A DNA stretch of 64,000 nt from Paraburkholderia adhaesiva (GTDB lineage Bacteria; Pseudomonadota; Gammaproteobacteria; Burkholderiales; Burkholderiaceae). The notes below the pieces were generated by a model that ran no database searches, was not told where the DNA came from, and was given only the letters and a program-made list of their open reading frames with translations. This document shows positions 17,605-27,084 of the stretch, one piece after another. How positions within the stretch are numbered: the stretch's first letter is position 1; every line of letters begins with the position of its first letter. The stretch lies in NCBI RefSeq assembly GCF_021390575.1, contig NZ_JAJEJQ010000001.1:3313437-3377436 (forward strand), given 5' to 3'. The translations under genes and the position numbers were made by a program.

Positions 17605-18717
17605 TTAGCGCTGCCCGATCGTCGTCTCGCCAAAGAGCTTTTTCTGATCGCGCGGCTGCGAACGCCAGTACTGCGGCGGCGCATTCACACTCGCGCCGAG
17701 CTGAGCCGCAGCGTGCCAGGGCCAGCGCGGATCGTAGAGCATCGCGCGCGCCATGGCGATCATGTCGGCATCGCCATCCGCGATCACCTGATGCGCCTGC
17801 AGCGGATCGGTGATGAGACCGACGGCGATCGTCGTCATGCCGGTGGCCTGTTTCACTTCGCGTGCGAACGGCACTTGATAGCCCGGCTCGAGCGGTATCT
17901 TCTGCAACGGCGAAACACCACCCGACGACACATCGATCCAGTCCGCGCCACGACCCTTCAGCGCTTGCGCAAATGCGACGGTGTCCTCAGGGGTCCAGCC
18001 CCCATCGACCCAGTCGGTCGCCGACACACGCACGCCAACCGGACGATCGGCGGGAAATTCGGCGCGCACTGCGTCGAACACTTCTAGTGGAAAACGCATG
18101 CGGTTCTCGCGCGAGCCGCCATATTCGTCGCTACGCTGGTTCGCGATCGGCGAGAGGAACTGATGCAACAGATAACCGTGCGCCGCGTGCACTTCGATCG
18201 CGTCGATGCCGAGCCGCGCGGCACGCCGCGCCGTGGCGCGAAACGCGTCGCGCACACGATTCAGGCCCGCGACATCGAGCGCGAGCGGCGGCGGCTCATC
18301 GTCCTTGTGTGGTAGCGCCGACGGGGCATGCGGAATCCACCCGCCGTCGCCCACTGAGATCAACTGACCGCCCTCCCAGGGTACGTGGCTCGACGCCTTG
18401 CGGCCCGCGTGCGCAATCTGCATCGCGACGCGTATCGGCGAATGACGACGGATCGCGGCGAGCACCGGCACTAGCGCGGCTTCCGTCGCGTCGTCCCACA
18501 AGCCGAGATCGCCTGGCGTGATGCGTCCGTCCGGTTCGACCGCGGTGGCTTCGATGCACAGCATGCCCGCACCCGAGAGCGCGAGATGACCGAGATGAAT
18601 CAGATGCCAGTCGTTGGCCTCTCCGCGCTCGGCGGAGTACTGGCACATCGGCGATACGACAATGCGATTGGCGAGCGTCACGCCACGCATTGAGAGCGGA
18701 GTGAAGAGTGGGCTCAT
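17605..18717 (-). CDS. NADH:flavin oxidoreductase, old yellow enzyme family (YqjM-like)
   Basis: FMN-dependent ene-reductase of 370 residues that reduces activated C=C bonds. The N-terminal FTPLSMRGVTLANRIVVSPMCQYSA contains the Cys near residue 25 typical of the YqjM class. HAAHGYLLHQFLSP near 175 gives the substrate-binding His pair, and NQRSDEYGGSRENRMRF is the family signature. It is followed by the FMN phosphate loop near 320-345 (DADMIAMARAMLYDPRWPW). The physiological substrate is unknown. Lies 121 bases downstream of the amidotransferase gene on the same strand. Confidence 0.92.
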   Translation of the reverse strand: MSPLFTPLSMRGVTLANRIVVSPMCQYSAERGEANDWHLIHLGHLALSGAGMLCIEATAVEPDGRITPGDLGLWDDATEAALVPVLAAIRRHSPIRVAMQIAHAGRKASSHVPWEGGQLISVGDGGWIPHAPSALPHKDDEPPPLALDVAGLNRVRDAFRATARRAARLGIDAIEVHAAHGYLLHQFLSPIANQRSDEYGGSRENRMRFPLEVFDAVRAEFPADRPVGVRVSATDWVDGGWTPEDTVAFAQALKGRGADWIDVSSGGVSPLQKIPLEPGYQVPFAREVKQATGMTTIAVGLITDPLQAHQVIADGDADMIAMARAMLYDPRWPWHAAAQLGASVNAPPQYWRSQPRDQKKLFGETTIGQR

Positions 18718-18838
18718 GGGAGGAAAGGTGAACGGGGAAAAGGAGCGTTTGAGAATATCACGCAGCCTTTTTTCGTTGCAGGAACCGAGCCAGTCAGCCG
18801 GGTGGGAGACGAGAACACGCGCCGCCCCGAACGCAACC

Positions 18839-19573
18839 TCAGGGCCGGTTCATCGCGCTGACGGCAGCCGCATCGACGCCATCGAGCCACTCACCGAACA
18901 TGCGGCTCGCTTGCCGTTCCAGACGGGGACCGTACTTCGCCGTGGCGTCGCGCAGCGCGTTGACGTCGATACCAGCATGATCGATTTCAGCAGCATGGCC
19001 GATCAACCAGGGCTCGAAGCGATCGGCACGCACTTCGGGATGACACTGCAGGGCGAGCACATGATTGCCCCACGAGAACGCCTGGTTCTCGCAGAGCGGC
19101 GTCGAGGCAAGGCGTGCGGCGCCCTCCGGCAGGTCGAACGTATCGCCGTGCCAGTGCAGCATCGACGTCACGTGGCCGTCGAGGTGACGCAGCGGCGACG
19201 TGCGGCCAGCCTCGGTCAGCGTGAGCGGCGTCCAGCCGATTTCAGCTTCACCCGCTGCATAGACGCGTGCGCCGAGGACGCGCGCGATCAATTGCGCGCC
19301 GAGGCAAATGCCTAGCGTCGGAAGCCCAGCGTTGATGCGCTTTTCGACGAGCGTCGCGAGCGAACTGAGAGTGGGATAGCGCGCGTCGTCGCACGCGTTG
19401 ATCGGGCCGCCGAGGATCACCATCAGCGAGGCCGACAAGGGATTGAGCGCGCCAATCCGCGCAAAACCGACGTCTAGATAGCGGACGAGGTGCCCGCGTT
19501 CGCCCAGCACGCGCTCCAGGGAGCCGAGATCCTCGAAATAGACATGGCGGACGGCCAATACTTCGCGATTCAT
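18839..19573 (-). CDS. Class I glutamine amidotransferase
   Basis: 244 residues with the triad-type GATase fold: nucleophile Cys in TLGICLGAQLIARVLG near residue 93, and His/Glu in LALQCHPEVRADRFEP near 175. Stand-alone homologues are annotated as GMP synthase-like amidotransferases or gamma-glutamyl hydrolases; no acceptor domain is fused. Same strand as the MarR gene upstream and the OYE gene downstream. A hairpin at 19635-19667 stands between it and the MarR gene. Confidence 0.87.
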   Translation of the reverse strand: MNREVLAVRHVYFEDLGSLERVLGERGHLVRYLDVGFARIGALNPLSASLMVILGGPINACDDARYPTLSSLATLVEKRINAGLPTLGICLGAQLIARVLGARVYAAGEAEIGWTPLTLTEAGRTSPLRHLDGHVTSMLHWHGDTFDLPEGAARLASTPLCENQAFSWGNHVLALQCHPEVRADRFEPWLIGHAAEIDHAGIDVNALRDATAKYGPRLERQASRMFGEWLDGVDAAAVSAMNRP

Positions 19574-19634
19574 CGGCTGATTCCCGGGTCAGCGGCACGT
19601 CACGGGCACATCAGCGGCCCGGCGCTGCCGCCTC

Positions 19635-19667
19635 GCGGCTGTGCCCGCGAAGCGGGCGGACAGCCGC
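19635..19667 (-). terminator. Two-step hairpin between the MarR and amidotransferase genes
   Basis: Outer arms GCGGCTG (19635-19641) and CAGCCGC (19661-19667), and inner arms GCCCGC (19643-19648) and GCGGGC (19652-19657). It is a stable stem 13 bases beyond the MarR stop, without a T-run. It may attenuate rather than end transcription. Confidence 0.5.
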
Positions 19668-19679
19668 AATATGCAGACG

Positions 19680-20318
19680 TTACACCGCGAAGATCTTCCA
19701 GTTCTTCTTCTGCGTCGTCGAGTCAGCCTGTTCGTACACCGAGCAATCCAGTCGAAGATCGGTGTCGGTCATGTCGATGCCGAGCAGTGCGCAATGATGC
19801 GCCGTCTTCTTCGGATTCTTGCTGACTTCGAGGTGCGAGCAGGTGAGGCACATCCGGTGCTGCGGGATGGCTTCCTGAACTTCGAGTTGATAGACGGTCT
19901 TCAGGAGCGTGCGATAGAACGCCGCTTGCTCGTCGCCGCGCAACGTGCCGACAGCCTTCGACAGGAAGTCGGGCCATTGGGCCGCTTTCTTCGCCGCCGT
20001 GCGGCCTCGCGTCGTGAGGCGCACCGCGAGCGCGCGACCGTCGTCGAGCGCGCGTCGCTTTTCGACGAGGCCCTTCGTTTCGAGCGTGCTCACCGCATCG
20101 CTGGTCGTCGCTGCGGTCAGCGCCGTTTCCCGGGCGATCTCGCCGAGACGCATCGGCCCTTTGCGCTGCATCAACAGAACGAGAATCTCGCCCTGGGTCG
20201 GCGTCAGTCCTGCTCCTTCTGCCCAGTCCCACGCCTGGCTCCGCATCGCCGTGCTGAGTCGCAACAGGCTATGGGTCACCCGCCCGGCTGCCTGCTCTCC
20301 GTATACGCCTTCGCTCAT
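19680..20318 (-). CDS. MarR-family regulator with Cys-rich C-terminal tail
   Basis: 212 residues from ATG 20318 (a GTG at 20366 is also in frame; neither has a good ribosome site). Winged helix at about 40-105 (TPTQGEILVLLMQ, AATTSDAVSTLETKGLVEKRR). Beyond the normal MarR length comes a tail with C157-x2-C160-x15-C176-x15-C192 (CLTCSHLE, HHCALLG, RLDCSVYE). The spacing suggests a zinc or iron-sulphur site, perhaps redox sensing; that is inference. It could control the amidotransferase and OYE genes downstream. Confidence 0.82.
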   Translation of the reverse strand: MSEGVYGEQAAGRVTHSLLRLSTAMRSQAWDWAEGAGLTPTQGEILVLLMQRKGPMRLGEIARETALTAATTSDAVSTLETKGLVEKRRALDDGRALAVRLTTRGRTAAKKAAQWPDFLSKAVGTLRGDEQAAFYRTLLKTVYQLEVQEAIPQHRMCLTCSHLEVSKNPKKTAHHCALLGIDMTDTDLRLDCSVYEQADSTTQKKNWKIFAV

Positions 20319-20930
20319 AGTCTTTCGCTGGTTATTGGCAGCTCGCGCTGCATCGTCAGCCGCCACACAGGACGACTGTCATGTGGGAATAAACTGCGAC
20401 CGATAATCCGGATCGCATACCAATCTCAAAATTTTGCTTCAATAGCCCTCGTCGCCAACCGGCTCGCGGGCTTCACTTCGCACAACCGTTCTTTCTCGCC
20501 GCAGCAGCTCAAGCGTCATCCTCGCTCTGGTGCCACCACGACAAAGCGACATTCTATGCGAGAGTGGCGAATCGCACAGCTAAGTTATTCAACCCGCATT
20601 GTGGATAACCCGTTGATAACAACGCCAATCGTTAGTCGGCGAATCCTTGATCACAAGCAATCGCCACACTTGACGTTTCCAGGTTATCTCGTATTTCGAG
20701 CTCGAACGCAACAGATATCTACGCGACCGTGGCTTGCGCAATACCTTGAGTTATCGGGAATTTTTACGGTTACCCACAGGCGAAGAGTCACTCGTTCGCG
20801 ACCATTGTGTCTATAAATGTAAATATTAGAACAGGCAAAACCCTAGAGGACCTCGAAATGACTTAGGAACGCTACGACACAAATAATTCGTCGTAGACGC
20901 GCCACTGCGTCACTTGGTCTCTCCCGTGTC
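20319..20930. other. Long AT-richer non-coding stretch with DnaA-box-like sites
   Basis: About 610 bases with no credible gene. It contains a consensus DnaA box TGTGGATAA at 20600-20608 (reverse of TTATCCACA) and a one-mismatch box TTACCCACA at 20770-20778. It also has a degenerate box at about 20611-20620 and a small inverted repeat CTACGAC / GTCGTAG (20872-20896). Base composition is visibly less GC-rich than the flanks. Confidence 0.55.
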
Positions 20931-20960
20931 AAAAAACACGAAGGCAGCCCGCAGGCTGCC
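20931..20960 (-). terminator. Rho-independent terminator of the ybdK-type gene
   Basis: Arms GGCAGCC (20943-20949) and GGCTGCC (20954-20960) with a four-base loop. The A-run at 20931-20936 on the plus strand gives a T-run at the end of the minus-strand transcript. It is 59 bases past the stop of the downstream-reading ligase gene. Confidence 0.78.
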
Positions 20961-21018
20961 CCCGTAATGTGCCAGGCGCCGATATCAGCCCCTATCCGAA
21001 CCCCCTCAGCGTGCCCCC

Positions 21019-22134
21019 TCAGGCGCGCCAGCGCAGGCACTGCTGACGAACTGCCTCATGCAGCGACTTCTCTTCGGCGACCACGCCGCGCAGCCAGGTG
21101 GCGTCGTTGGTCTGGGCGCGGGCGATCGTGCCGATCCCGGTCAATGCCCGCGTGGCCCCAAGTGCCTCGCCGTGTGGTGCGATCCGCTCGAGCGTATCGA
21201 TGATGTCTTCCGAAATCGTGCGCCGCTCGCCCGTCTGCGGATTCACGCAGGTGCCGGCCAGCCCGAAACGGCACGCCTGGAAACGATTGAACGTGTAAAC
21301 GAGGTAATCGTCTTCACGCGGCATGATCGGCCGGTCCGTAAGTAAATGGCGCGCAAGCGTCTGGATGTAGCAGGCGATGGCCGCTGCCCGTTCGACGGAC
21401 AGCGGCGTGTCCATCACGCGCACCTCGATCGTGCCGAAGCCGGGTTTCGGGCGAATGTCCCAGTAGAAGTCTTTCATGCTGTTGACAACGCCCGTGTGAA
21501 CCATCTTCGAGAAATATTCTTCGAACTCCTCCCATGTGAGCACGAACGGCGCACGGCCCGACAGCGGGAACGCGAACACGGAATTCAGTCGTGCCGAGTG
21601 AAATCCGGTATCGACACCCTGCACATACGGCGACGACGCCGAAAGCGCGATGAAGTGCGGGATGAAACGTGAAAGCGAATGCAGCAGGTAGAGCGCGCTA
21701 TCGGCATCGGGACAGCCGATGTGGACGTGCTGCCCAAACACCGTGAACTGCTTCGCGAGATATCCGTAGAGTTCCGAAAGATACTGAAAACGCGGCGTAT
21801 CGACGATGCGACGGTCGCTCCACTGCTGGAACGCATGCGTACCACCGCCGCACAGGCCGACATTCAGACGATCCGCCGCGGCGACGAGCGTGTCGCGGAT
21901 CTTGCGAAGCTCGGACAGCGCCTGGTCGTGCGTCGTGCAAATGCCGGTGGACAGCTCGATCATGCTCTCGGTGATCTCCGGCGTGATGTTGCCCGGGATC
22001 TCCTGGTCTTTGACGAGACGCATCAGGTCGCTACCGGCCTTCGTCAGATCGTAGTCGTGTGTGTTGACGATCTGCATTTCGAGTTCGACACCGAACGTGA
22101 ACGGCTTCGAATCGACAAATGATTCCAGTGACAT
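21019..22134 (-). CDS. ybdK: Carboxylate-amine ligase YbdK (glutamate-cysteine ligase type 2)
   Basis: 371 residues, exactly the usual family length. The GCS2 opening is [19 protein letters not shown] (residues 12-30), with [10 protein letters not shown] near 100 and [16 protein letters not shown] sequence ([11 protein letters not shown]) near 245. It makes gamma-glutamyl peptides in vitro in other bacteria with low activity; the biological product is uncertain, and a true gshA lies at 47.5 kb. ATG 22134 follows AGGGGG. Ends with its own terminator. Confidence 0.9.
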   Translation of the reverse strand: MSLESFVDSKPFTFGVELEMQIVNTHDYDLTKAGSDLMRLVKDQEIPGNITPEITESMIELSTGICTTHDQALSELRKIRDTLVAAADRLNVGLCGGGTHAFQQWSDRRIVDTPRFQYLSELYGYLAKQFTVFGQHVHIGCPDADSALYLLHSLSRFIPHFIALSASSPYVQGVDTGFHSARLNSVFAFPLSGRAPFVLTWEEFEEYFSKMVHTGVVNSMKDFYWDIRPKPGFGTIEVRVMDTPLSVERAAAIACYIQTLARHLLTDRPIMPREDDYLVYTFNRFQACRFGLAGTCVNPQTGERRTISEDIIDTLERIAPHGEALGATRALTGIGTIARAQTNDATWLRGVVAEEKSLHEAVRQQCLRWRA

Positions 22135-22235
22135 GGCACCCCCTGTTGCTAACGTGCCGCGCATTTTCTGCATCACAGGCGGCACGCCGTGTTACATGGC
22201 TCGCGGCGCCCGGCGGCTAGCCGGGGCCACGTCGT

Positions 22236-23441
22236 TCACTTTTCGCCCCGTTCGCCTGTGAGTGCAAGCGCGCGATAGACGAGCCACGGTCCCAGAAGCT
22301 GCAGCACCGCGATCGCGCACATCATGATCGCGCGCATCCGGGGATCGAAGTTTGGATAAAGATCGTAGGTGTCCTGCACGAGCATCAACGCGAGCGCTGA
22401 CATGGGCGTTAGCGCGAGACCCAGCGCGATGCCCTGCTTCCACTCGAGTCCGCTCGGCCGGGCAAAGATCAGCACGCCCACCAGTTTTGCGACGAGCCGC
22501 GCGACGATCAGTCCGGCCGCCGCCACGCCGCCGACCACGATGTCGTGCCATTGGAACGTCGTGAGCGTGACCACGAAAAGGATCACGGTGAGCAGCCATC
22601 CCGCCGTGCCGAAATGCTGCGGCCACAGTTGCGGACGCACTTCGCGGTTCTTCACGATGATGCCGGCAACGAGGAGGCTCAGAATCGTCGACAGTTTGAA
22701 GACGTGCGCGGCTGCGATCGCGAGCAGCACGATGCCGAAGAGCGCAACGAACGAATGCTCGTCCTGCGGACTGAGCCGTCGATAGAACAACGTGCATGCG
22801 CGCGCGAGCACGTACGCAATGATCAGCGATCCGACGAGCAGATAGAGCGGCTGCAAGATCGTCGCGAGCGCGTTGCCGTAAAACTCCTGATGCAGCCACC
22901 CCGAGACGAGCTTCACGGCGACCACCGCATAGATACTGTTCAAGGCCGTGAGCGTGAGCAGGCGCTGTGTGACCTGACCCTCGGCGCGCAATTCGGTTTT
23001 GAGCTGGATCACCATTGCGGGCGAGGTCGCCATCGCGATGGAAGCGACGATGAGCGCGATCATGATCGGCACATCGAGGAAGAGCAGCACGACGAGCACG
23101 AGCACGAAGCTGAGTGTCGCTTCGGCAAGGCTCGACAGGATCAGCCATGGATTGCGGCGGATCCAGCGCAGGTCGAGGCGGCTGCCGAGTTCGAACAGCA
23201 GCAGCCCGAGAGCGACGTCGAGCAGCGGGCGCGCGTCGCTGGCGAGATCGGCGTCGATCACGCCGAAGCCGGCCGACCCGGCAACCAGGCCGATGACCGC
23301 GTAACCGGAGATGCGAGGCAGCCGCCAGGCGCGATAGCACAACTCGCCGCACAGACCGGCGGCGAGCAAGGCGAGCCCGACCCAGAAAATGCCATCGAGG
23401 TGCAACGGCCAGGCGGGAAAGAACGAAAACGCCGATTTCAT
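22236..23441 (-). CDS. Cation:proton antiporter, CPA2/Kef family membrane domain
   Basis: Inner-membrane protein of 401 residues with about 12 membrane spans and no C-terminal TrkA-N (NAD-binding) domain, so unlike full-length KefB/C. The family elements are the discontinuous helix LLLFELGSRLDLRW near residue 75 and SIAMATSPAMVIQLKTEL near 125. ATG 23441 follows AAGGAG at slightly long spacing. Probably exchanges K+ or Na+ for protons; it may pair with the adjacent ligase gene by analogy with glutathione-gated Kef systems, which is only inference. Confidence 0.85.
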   Translation of the reverse strand: MKSAFSFFPAWPLHLDGIFWVGLALLAAGLCGELCYRAWRLPRISGYAVIGLVAGSAGFGVIDADLASDARPLLDVALGLLLFELGSRLDLRWIRRNPWLILSSLAEATLSFVLVLVVLLFLDVPIMIALIVASIAMATSPAMVIQLKTELRAEGQVTQRLLTLTALNSIYAVVAVKLVSGWLHQEFYGNALATILQPLYLLVGSLIIAYVLARACTLFYRRLSPQDEHSFVALFGIVLLAIAAAHVFKLSTILSLLVAGIIVKNREVRPQLWPQHFGTAGWLLTVILFVVTLTTFQWHDIVVGGVAAAGLIVARLVAKLVGVLIFARPSGLEWKQGIALGLALTPMSALALMLVQDTYDLYPNFDPRMRAIMMCAIAVLQLLGPWLVYRALALTGERGEK

Positions 23442-24254
23442 CGTGGTGGCTTCTCCTTGGCAGAAGACAGTCCGGCTGTCCGACGTCAATCGACAACGAC
23501 TCACACGCGGGCAAGCCGCGTACCACACAGCTTGATTGCGGTCATCCGGCGGGCGGCCCGCAAAGCGGACGACTTGCAGCCGGCACACGTGGGACCGTCT
23601 GGAACTCGACTGCGCGACTGCGGGAAAGCACTACGCCGGCGTGCCGCGTGCGGCAGACAGCCGGTGCGGGCGCTCAGCGTGTGGTGAGGGGCGCCCGCCA
23701 TGGATGAACGAACGCGGCCGGTTCTCCTGAGCACTCAGATTCAGGACAAGCTACATCCGTTCCTTGGATGCGTCAGCCGTCTGTTGCGGCTCCTGACGCA
23801 GGAAGAAGGCCGATTGTGCCACAGCTTTTCTGCAATCGTTCCCATCATCCCAGGACGGACGCCGTTACGGCAAATGCGGCCGTCTTGCAGCGTAAAACGA
23901 AATTCGGACCTCTGCGCGTAAAGCGCTACAGCGAAGTCGACTCTCGATAGCGATGGCGTCAGCTTCGGGTTTACTGTTTACCGTATGTATACGTAGTAAC
24001 AGTTAACAAAGGGGCCACTTTCCTGTGGATAACCCAGGATAAGTCTGGAAAATCAGTTGCTTGTAGATCGCACAACCGATTGCAAAGCATGTGAGGTGCA
24101 AGCCTGGACCCATGAGCAACTTTTTGGGCTTTTGCGCGGTGCCGCGAGTTACCCCGTTTACGTCCACATCGATTCCACAGACGGTTCACCTGCAATCCGC
24201 CCGGTTATCCACAGATTGGGGTGGATAACCGGGCGTCGCCGAGGGCGTGGCATG
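23442..24254. other. Non-coding stretch with consensus DnaA boxes
   Basis: About 810 bases with no convincing gene. It holds a hairpin TGCGTCAG (23769-23776) / CTGACGCA (23793-23800) and an AT-rich segment around 23968-24010 with near-palindromic GTTTAC / GTTAAC elements. It also holds a consensus DnaA box TGTGGATAA at 24024-24032 and the DnaA-box palindrome at 24200-24233 (separate entry). AT-rich segment plus DnaA boxes is the ingredient list of a replication-initiator-binding locus. Confidence 0.55.
24200..24233. promoter_or_regulatory. Palindrome carrying two DnaA boxes
   Basis: Perfect 13-base arms CCCGGTTATCCAC (24200-24212) and GTGGATAACCGGG (24221-24233) around eight bases. The left arm contains TTATCCACA (24205-24213), a full consensus DnaA box. 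The right arm contains its 8-of-9 inverted copy (24220-24228). It begins 22 bases from the mnmC stop with no T-run, so termination is not an obvious explanation. Confidence 0.6.
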
Positions 24255-26216
24255 TCAGAGGTTGCGCTGACGGAGTGCGCGCTGCAGAAAACGCGCGGGA
24301 TCGACGTGCTCGGCGAGTTCACGCTCGAGCGGCAGCGGCTCGCCTTCGAGTTGTGACGCGATCAGTTCGGCACCGAGCGCCGCCCACACGAGGCCCCGCG
24401 ATCCGTATGCAAAGGCGCCGTAAAGGCCCTCGATACGCGGCAGGTCGAGCGGCCAGGCGCCAGAGAGCTGCTGCGCGTCGCGGCGCGCGGCGGATTCGTC
24501 GCCGAGCTGGCCGATCATCGGCAAACGGTCGCTCGTGACGCACCGGAACGCGACGCGTCCCGTGCAGTCGTCCGCATGAGAAGCGTCGGGTGTTGCATTG
24601 AGGTCCGGCAGCATTTGCGCGACGCGCTGGAGGTTTTCGGCGTGGCCGGCCGGGCGCAGGGTGTTGTCGGGATCGTCGAGTTCGTAGGTCGCGCCGGTCA
24701 GCGTGACGCTGTCGGGAAGCGGAACGGCATATCCATCGCCGATCACGGGCACGCGCAGGTTCGCAACCGGGCTGTGGGCCACGATCGTCAACTGCCCGCG
24801 CACGATCCGGGTAGGCGCGTAATCGAGCGACGCCGCGCGCGTGGCGTCGTGCGCATTCGCGAAGATCATCACCGGTGCCCCTGCGATGAGCGCGCCGTTG
24901 CCGTCGAACGCGCGCCATTCGTCGCCGGCGCGTTCGATGCGCGAGACGCTTACGCCGAAACGCGCGTCGAGTTGCGCGCCGGCCGCCGCGCATTGTGCGC
25001 GACACAACAGCGCCGGACTGATCGCCCCGGCCAGGGGATAGAACCAGCCGCCCTGCGCCACGGAAACGCCTGCAATCTCCTCAGCGCGTTCACGCGAAAC
25101 GGCGAAGGCGTATTCGTCGGGATACCCGAATGATACGAGTGCCGCGGCGACGGCGCGCGATTCATCGTCGGTGGCAAGTTGCAGCAGCCCTTTGCGCGTG
25201 CGTGTGAGCTCGTGGCCGGCAGCTTCCAGCGCTGTCCAGCGTCGCAACGCATATAGAAATGCGGCGCGTGTGATGCGCGACGCGCTGCTGTCGTCGCGCG
25301 AAATCAGCGGGTGAAAGACGCCCGCCGGATTGCCCGACGCTTCACATGCAGGCTCCGCGTGCCGTTCGATCAGCGTCACGCGCCAACCGCGCGCCGCGAG
25401 CCGTTCGACGAGCGCGCAGCCGGCCATTCCAGCGCCAACGACGATTGCATGCCGCTCGCGCGCAGCGACGGGCTGTGGTGGTTCGTAGCGCCTCACTCGC
25501 CAGCGCGGCGCGAAGCGGCCGACGAGCATCGCGCGTTTCGAGCCAAAGCCAGCGATCTTGCGGTACTCGAAGCCGCTCGCCTCGAGTGCCCGTTTGACCT
25601 CGCCAGCACTGCTCCACGTCGCGAACGTGGCGTTTTCGCCGGCCACGCGCGCGAGTGCCTTGAATATCCCCGGCGACCAGAGGTCGTGATTTTTCGCGGG
25701 TGCGAATCCGTCGAGATAGAACGCGTCCGCTCGCAACCACATTTTGGGAAGCTCTTCGGCTGCATCGCCGAAAACGAGCGTGAGCGTGACGAGTCCGCCG
25801 TCGAATTCGAGGCGGTGTACGCCGGGCACGAGCATCGGCCAGGCATCGGCGAGTTCGTGCGCTCGCTCGGTGAGTGGTGTATTCGCAACCAATGCGCTGA
25901 GCGCGATGCGCAGGTCGTCGCGGTTAAATGGGTGCTTTTCGACCGAAACGAAATTCAGCCGCTCACAGCGAGACGGGTCGTCGCGCCACGCCTGCCAGGT
26001 CGTCAGGAAGTTCACGCCGATGCCAAACCCAGTCTCCAGCACAGTGAAAACCCGGCGGTCGCGCCATCGCTCCGGCAGTTCGTTGCCTTGCAGAAAGACG
26101 CTGTGCGACTGTGCGAGTGCGCCGGAAGCGCTGTGGTAAACATCGCCATAAACAGGCGAAAACGGCGTGCCGTCCTCGCGAAAGGCGAGCATGGCGGGAG
26201 TCAGGATGGCGGTCAT
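24255..26216 (-). CDS. mnmC: Bifunctional tRNA mnm5s2U34 biosynthesis protein MnmC
   Basis: 653 residues, the full two-domain enzyme. The N-terminal methyltransferase (1-240; FTVLETGFGIGVNFLTTWQAW near 55, FYLDGFAPAKNHDLWS near 168) methylates nm5s2U34. The C-terminal FAD oxidase (from about 265; AIVVGAGMAGCALVERLAARG) removes the carboxymethyl group. It acts downstream of MnmE, whose gene lies at 57.8 kb. Several bases separate it from the DnaA-box palindrome at its 3' end. Start ATG 26216 is the only plausible one. Confidence 0.95.
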   Translation of the reverse strand: MTAILTPAMLAFREDGTPFSPVYGDVYHSASGALAQSHSVFLQGNELPERWRDRRVFTVLETGFGIGVNFLTTWQAWRDDPSRCERLNFVSVEKHPFNRDDLRIALSALVANTPLTERAHELADAWPMLVPGVHRLEFDGGLVTLTLVFGDAAEELPKMWLRADAFYLDGFAPAKNHDLWSPGIFKALARVAGENATFATWSSAGEVKRALEASGFEYRKIAGFGSKRAMLVGRFAPRWRVRRYEPPQPVAARERHAIVVGAGMAGCALVERLAARGWRVTLIERHAEPACEASGNPAGVFHPLISRDDSSASRITRAAFLYALRRWTALEAAGHELTRTRKGLLQLATDDESRAVAAALVSFGYPDEYAFAVSRERAEEIAGVSVAQGGWFYPLAGAISPALLCRAQCAAAGAQLDARFGVSVSRIERAGDEWRAFDGNGALIAGAPVMIFANAHDATRAASLDYAPTRIVRGQLTIVAHSPVANLRVPVIGDGYAVPLPDSVTLTGATYELDDPDNTLRPAGHAENLQRVAQMLPDLNATPDASHADDCTGRVAFRCVTSDRLPMIGQLGDESAARRDAQQLSGAWPLDLPRIEGLYGAFAYGSRGLVWAALGAELIASQLEGEPLPLERELAEHVDPARFLQRALRQRNL

Positions 26217-26662
26217 AGGGAACGCGAACGGGCAAAACGGTGCGATGAAAGCGCTGCGAACCAGCTAACCGGCGTGGCAAACGCAGCTTGAATCGCCCGC
26301 CCAGCGGGGCTTTGCGGGCGCCGAGCGTTGGTTGGACGCAACGCTCGAATGTCAGGGATTGTGAGGCAGGCGGCACTTTCGACGGATTGCGACGCAAAAG
26401 CGCACACATAACCCTGATCCGGGCGAATACCAGTGCAAATCTTCGAAACCCTTGTCGTTATTGGGTTTGCGCTGCGCTATCATAGCAAGCGCCGCCCAGG
26501 GAAGCGGCAGCACGGCCGTCGAGGCGCAGCGGGGGAATTTGCGCCGCGACGCGAATCGCCGGGGAGCTCCGGAACCGTCGCTGCTCGACGGCGCGGCACG
26601 CGACCGTATAATCGGCGCGTTCGCGCTGTTCGTGTCAACCTAAACTGATAAGGAACTTCTCA
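26217..26662. other. Divergent upstream region of mnmC and hupB
   Basis: About 450 bases. The right end holds a hupB promoter candidate: TATAAT at 26607-26612 with a weak -35 (CTCGAC, 26584-26589) 17 bases upstream. A second -10-like TATCAT lies near 26478. No gene or RNA is recognised here. Confidence 0.5.
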
Positions 26663-26941
26663 ATGAATAAACAGGAACTGATCGACGCCGTCGCAGGACA
26701 GACGGGCGCAAGCAAAGCGCAAACCGGCGAAACGCTGGACACGCTCCTCGAAGTGATCAAGAAGGCTGTGTCGAAGGGTGACGCGGTGCAGCTGATCGGT
26801 TTTGGCAGCTTCGGTTCGGGCAAGCGTGCGGCACGCACGGGCCGTAACCCGAAGACGGGCGAAACCATCAAGATTCCGGCAGCCAAGACGGTCAAGTTCA
26901 CCGCTGGCAAGGCGTTCAAGGACGCCGTCAACAAGCGCTAA
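26663..26941 (+). CDS. hupB: DNA-binding protein HU-beta
   Basis: Histone-like protein of 92 residues that bends and wraps DNA as a dimer. Canonical sequence: [15 protein letters not shown] start, [22 protein letters not shown] in the middle, with the DNA-binding beta-arm around 52-76. AGGAACTTCTCA precedes the ATG. Own promoter and a strong terminator make it a monocistronic gene. Confidence 0.95.
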   Translation: MNKQELIDAVAGQTGASKAQTGETLDTLLEVIKKAVSKGDAVQLIGFGSFGSGKRAARTGRNPKTGETIKIPAAKTVKFTAGKAFKDAVNKR

Positions 26942-26963
26942 GACATTACCGCTTTGAGTTGAC

Positions 26964-26987
26964 ACCCGCCCCTGGCGGGTTTTTTTT
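26964..26987 (+). terminator. Rho-independent terminator of hupB
   Basis: Arms ACCCGCC (26964-26970) and GGCGGGT (26974-26980) with a three-base loop and eight consecutive T from 26980. It is 23 bases past the stop. Confidence 0.9.
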
Positions 26988-27084
26988 CGTCCGCACGCTG
27001 TGTCTGCTGCTCTTTGCGGAGGTCACGCCCGGACTCCAGACGTGCTGCAATGAGCGGCACGTCTGGTCATTCTGAACGGCAGGT

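Noticed and set aside
19641..20816. 391-codon plus-strand frame across the MarR gene and its upstream region
   Set aside because: Low-complexity basic translation, no domain, mostly antisense to the MarR gene.
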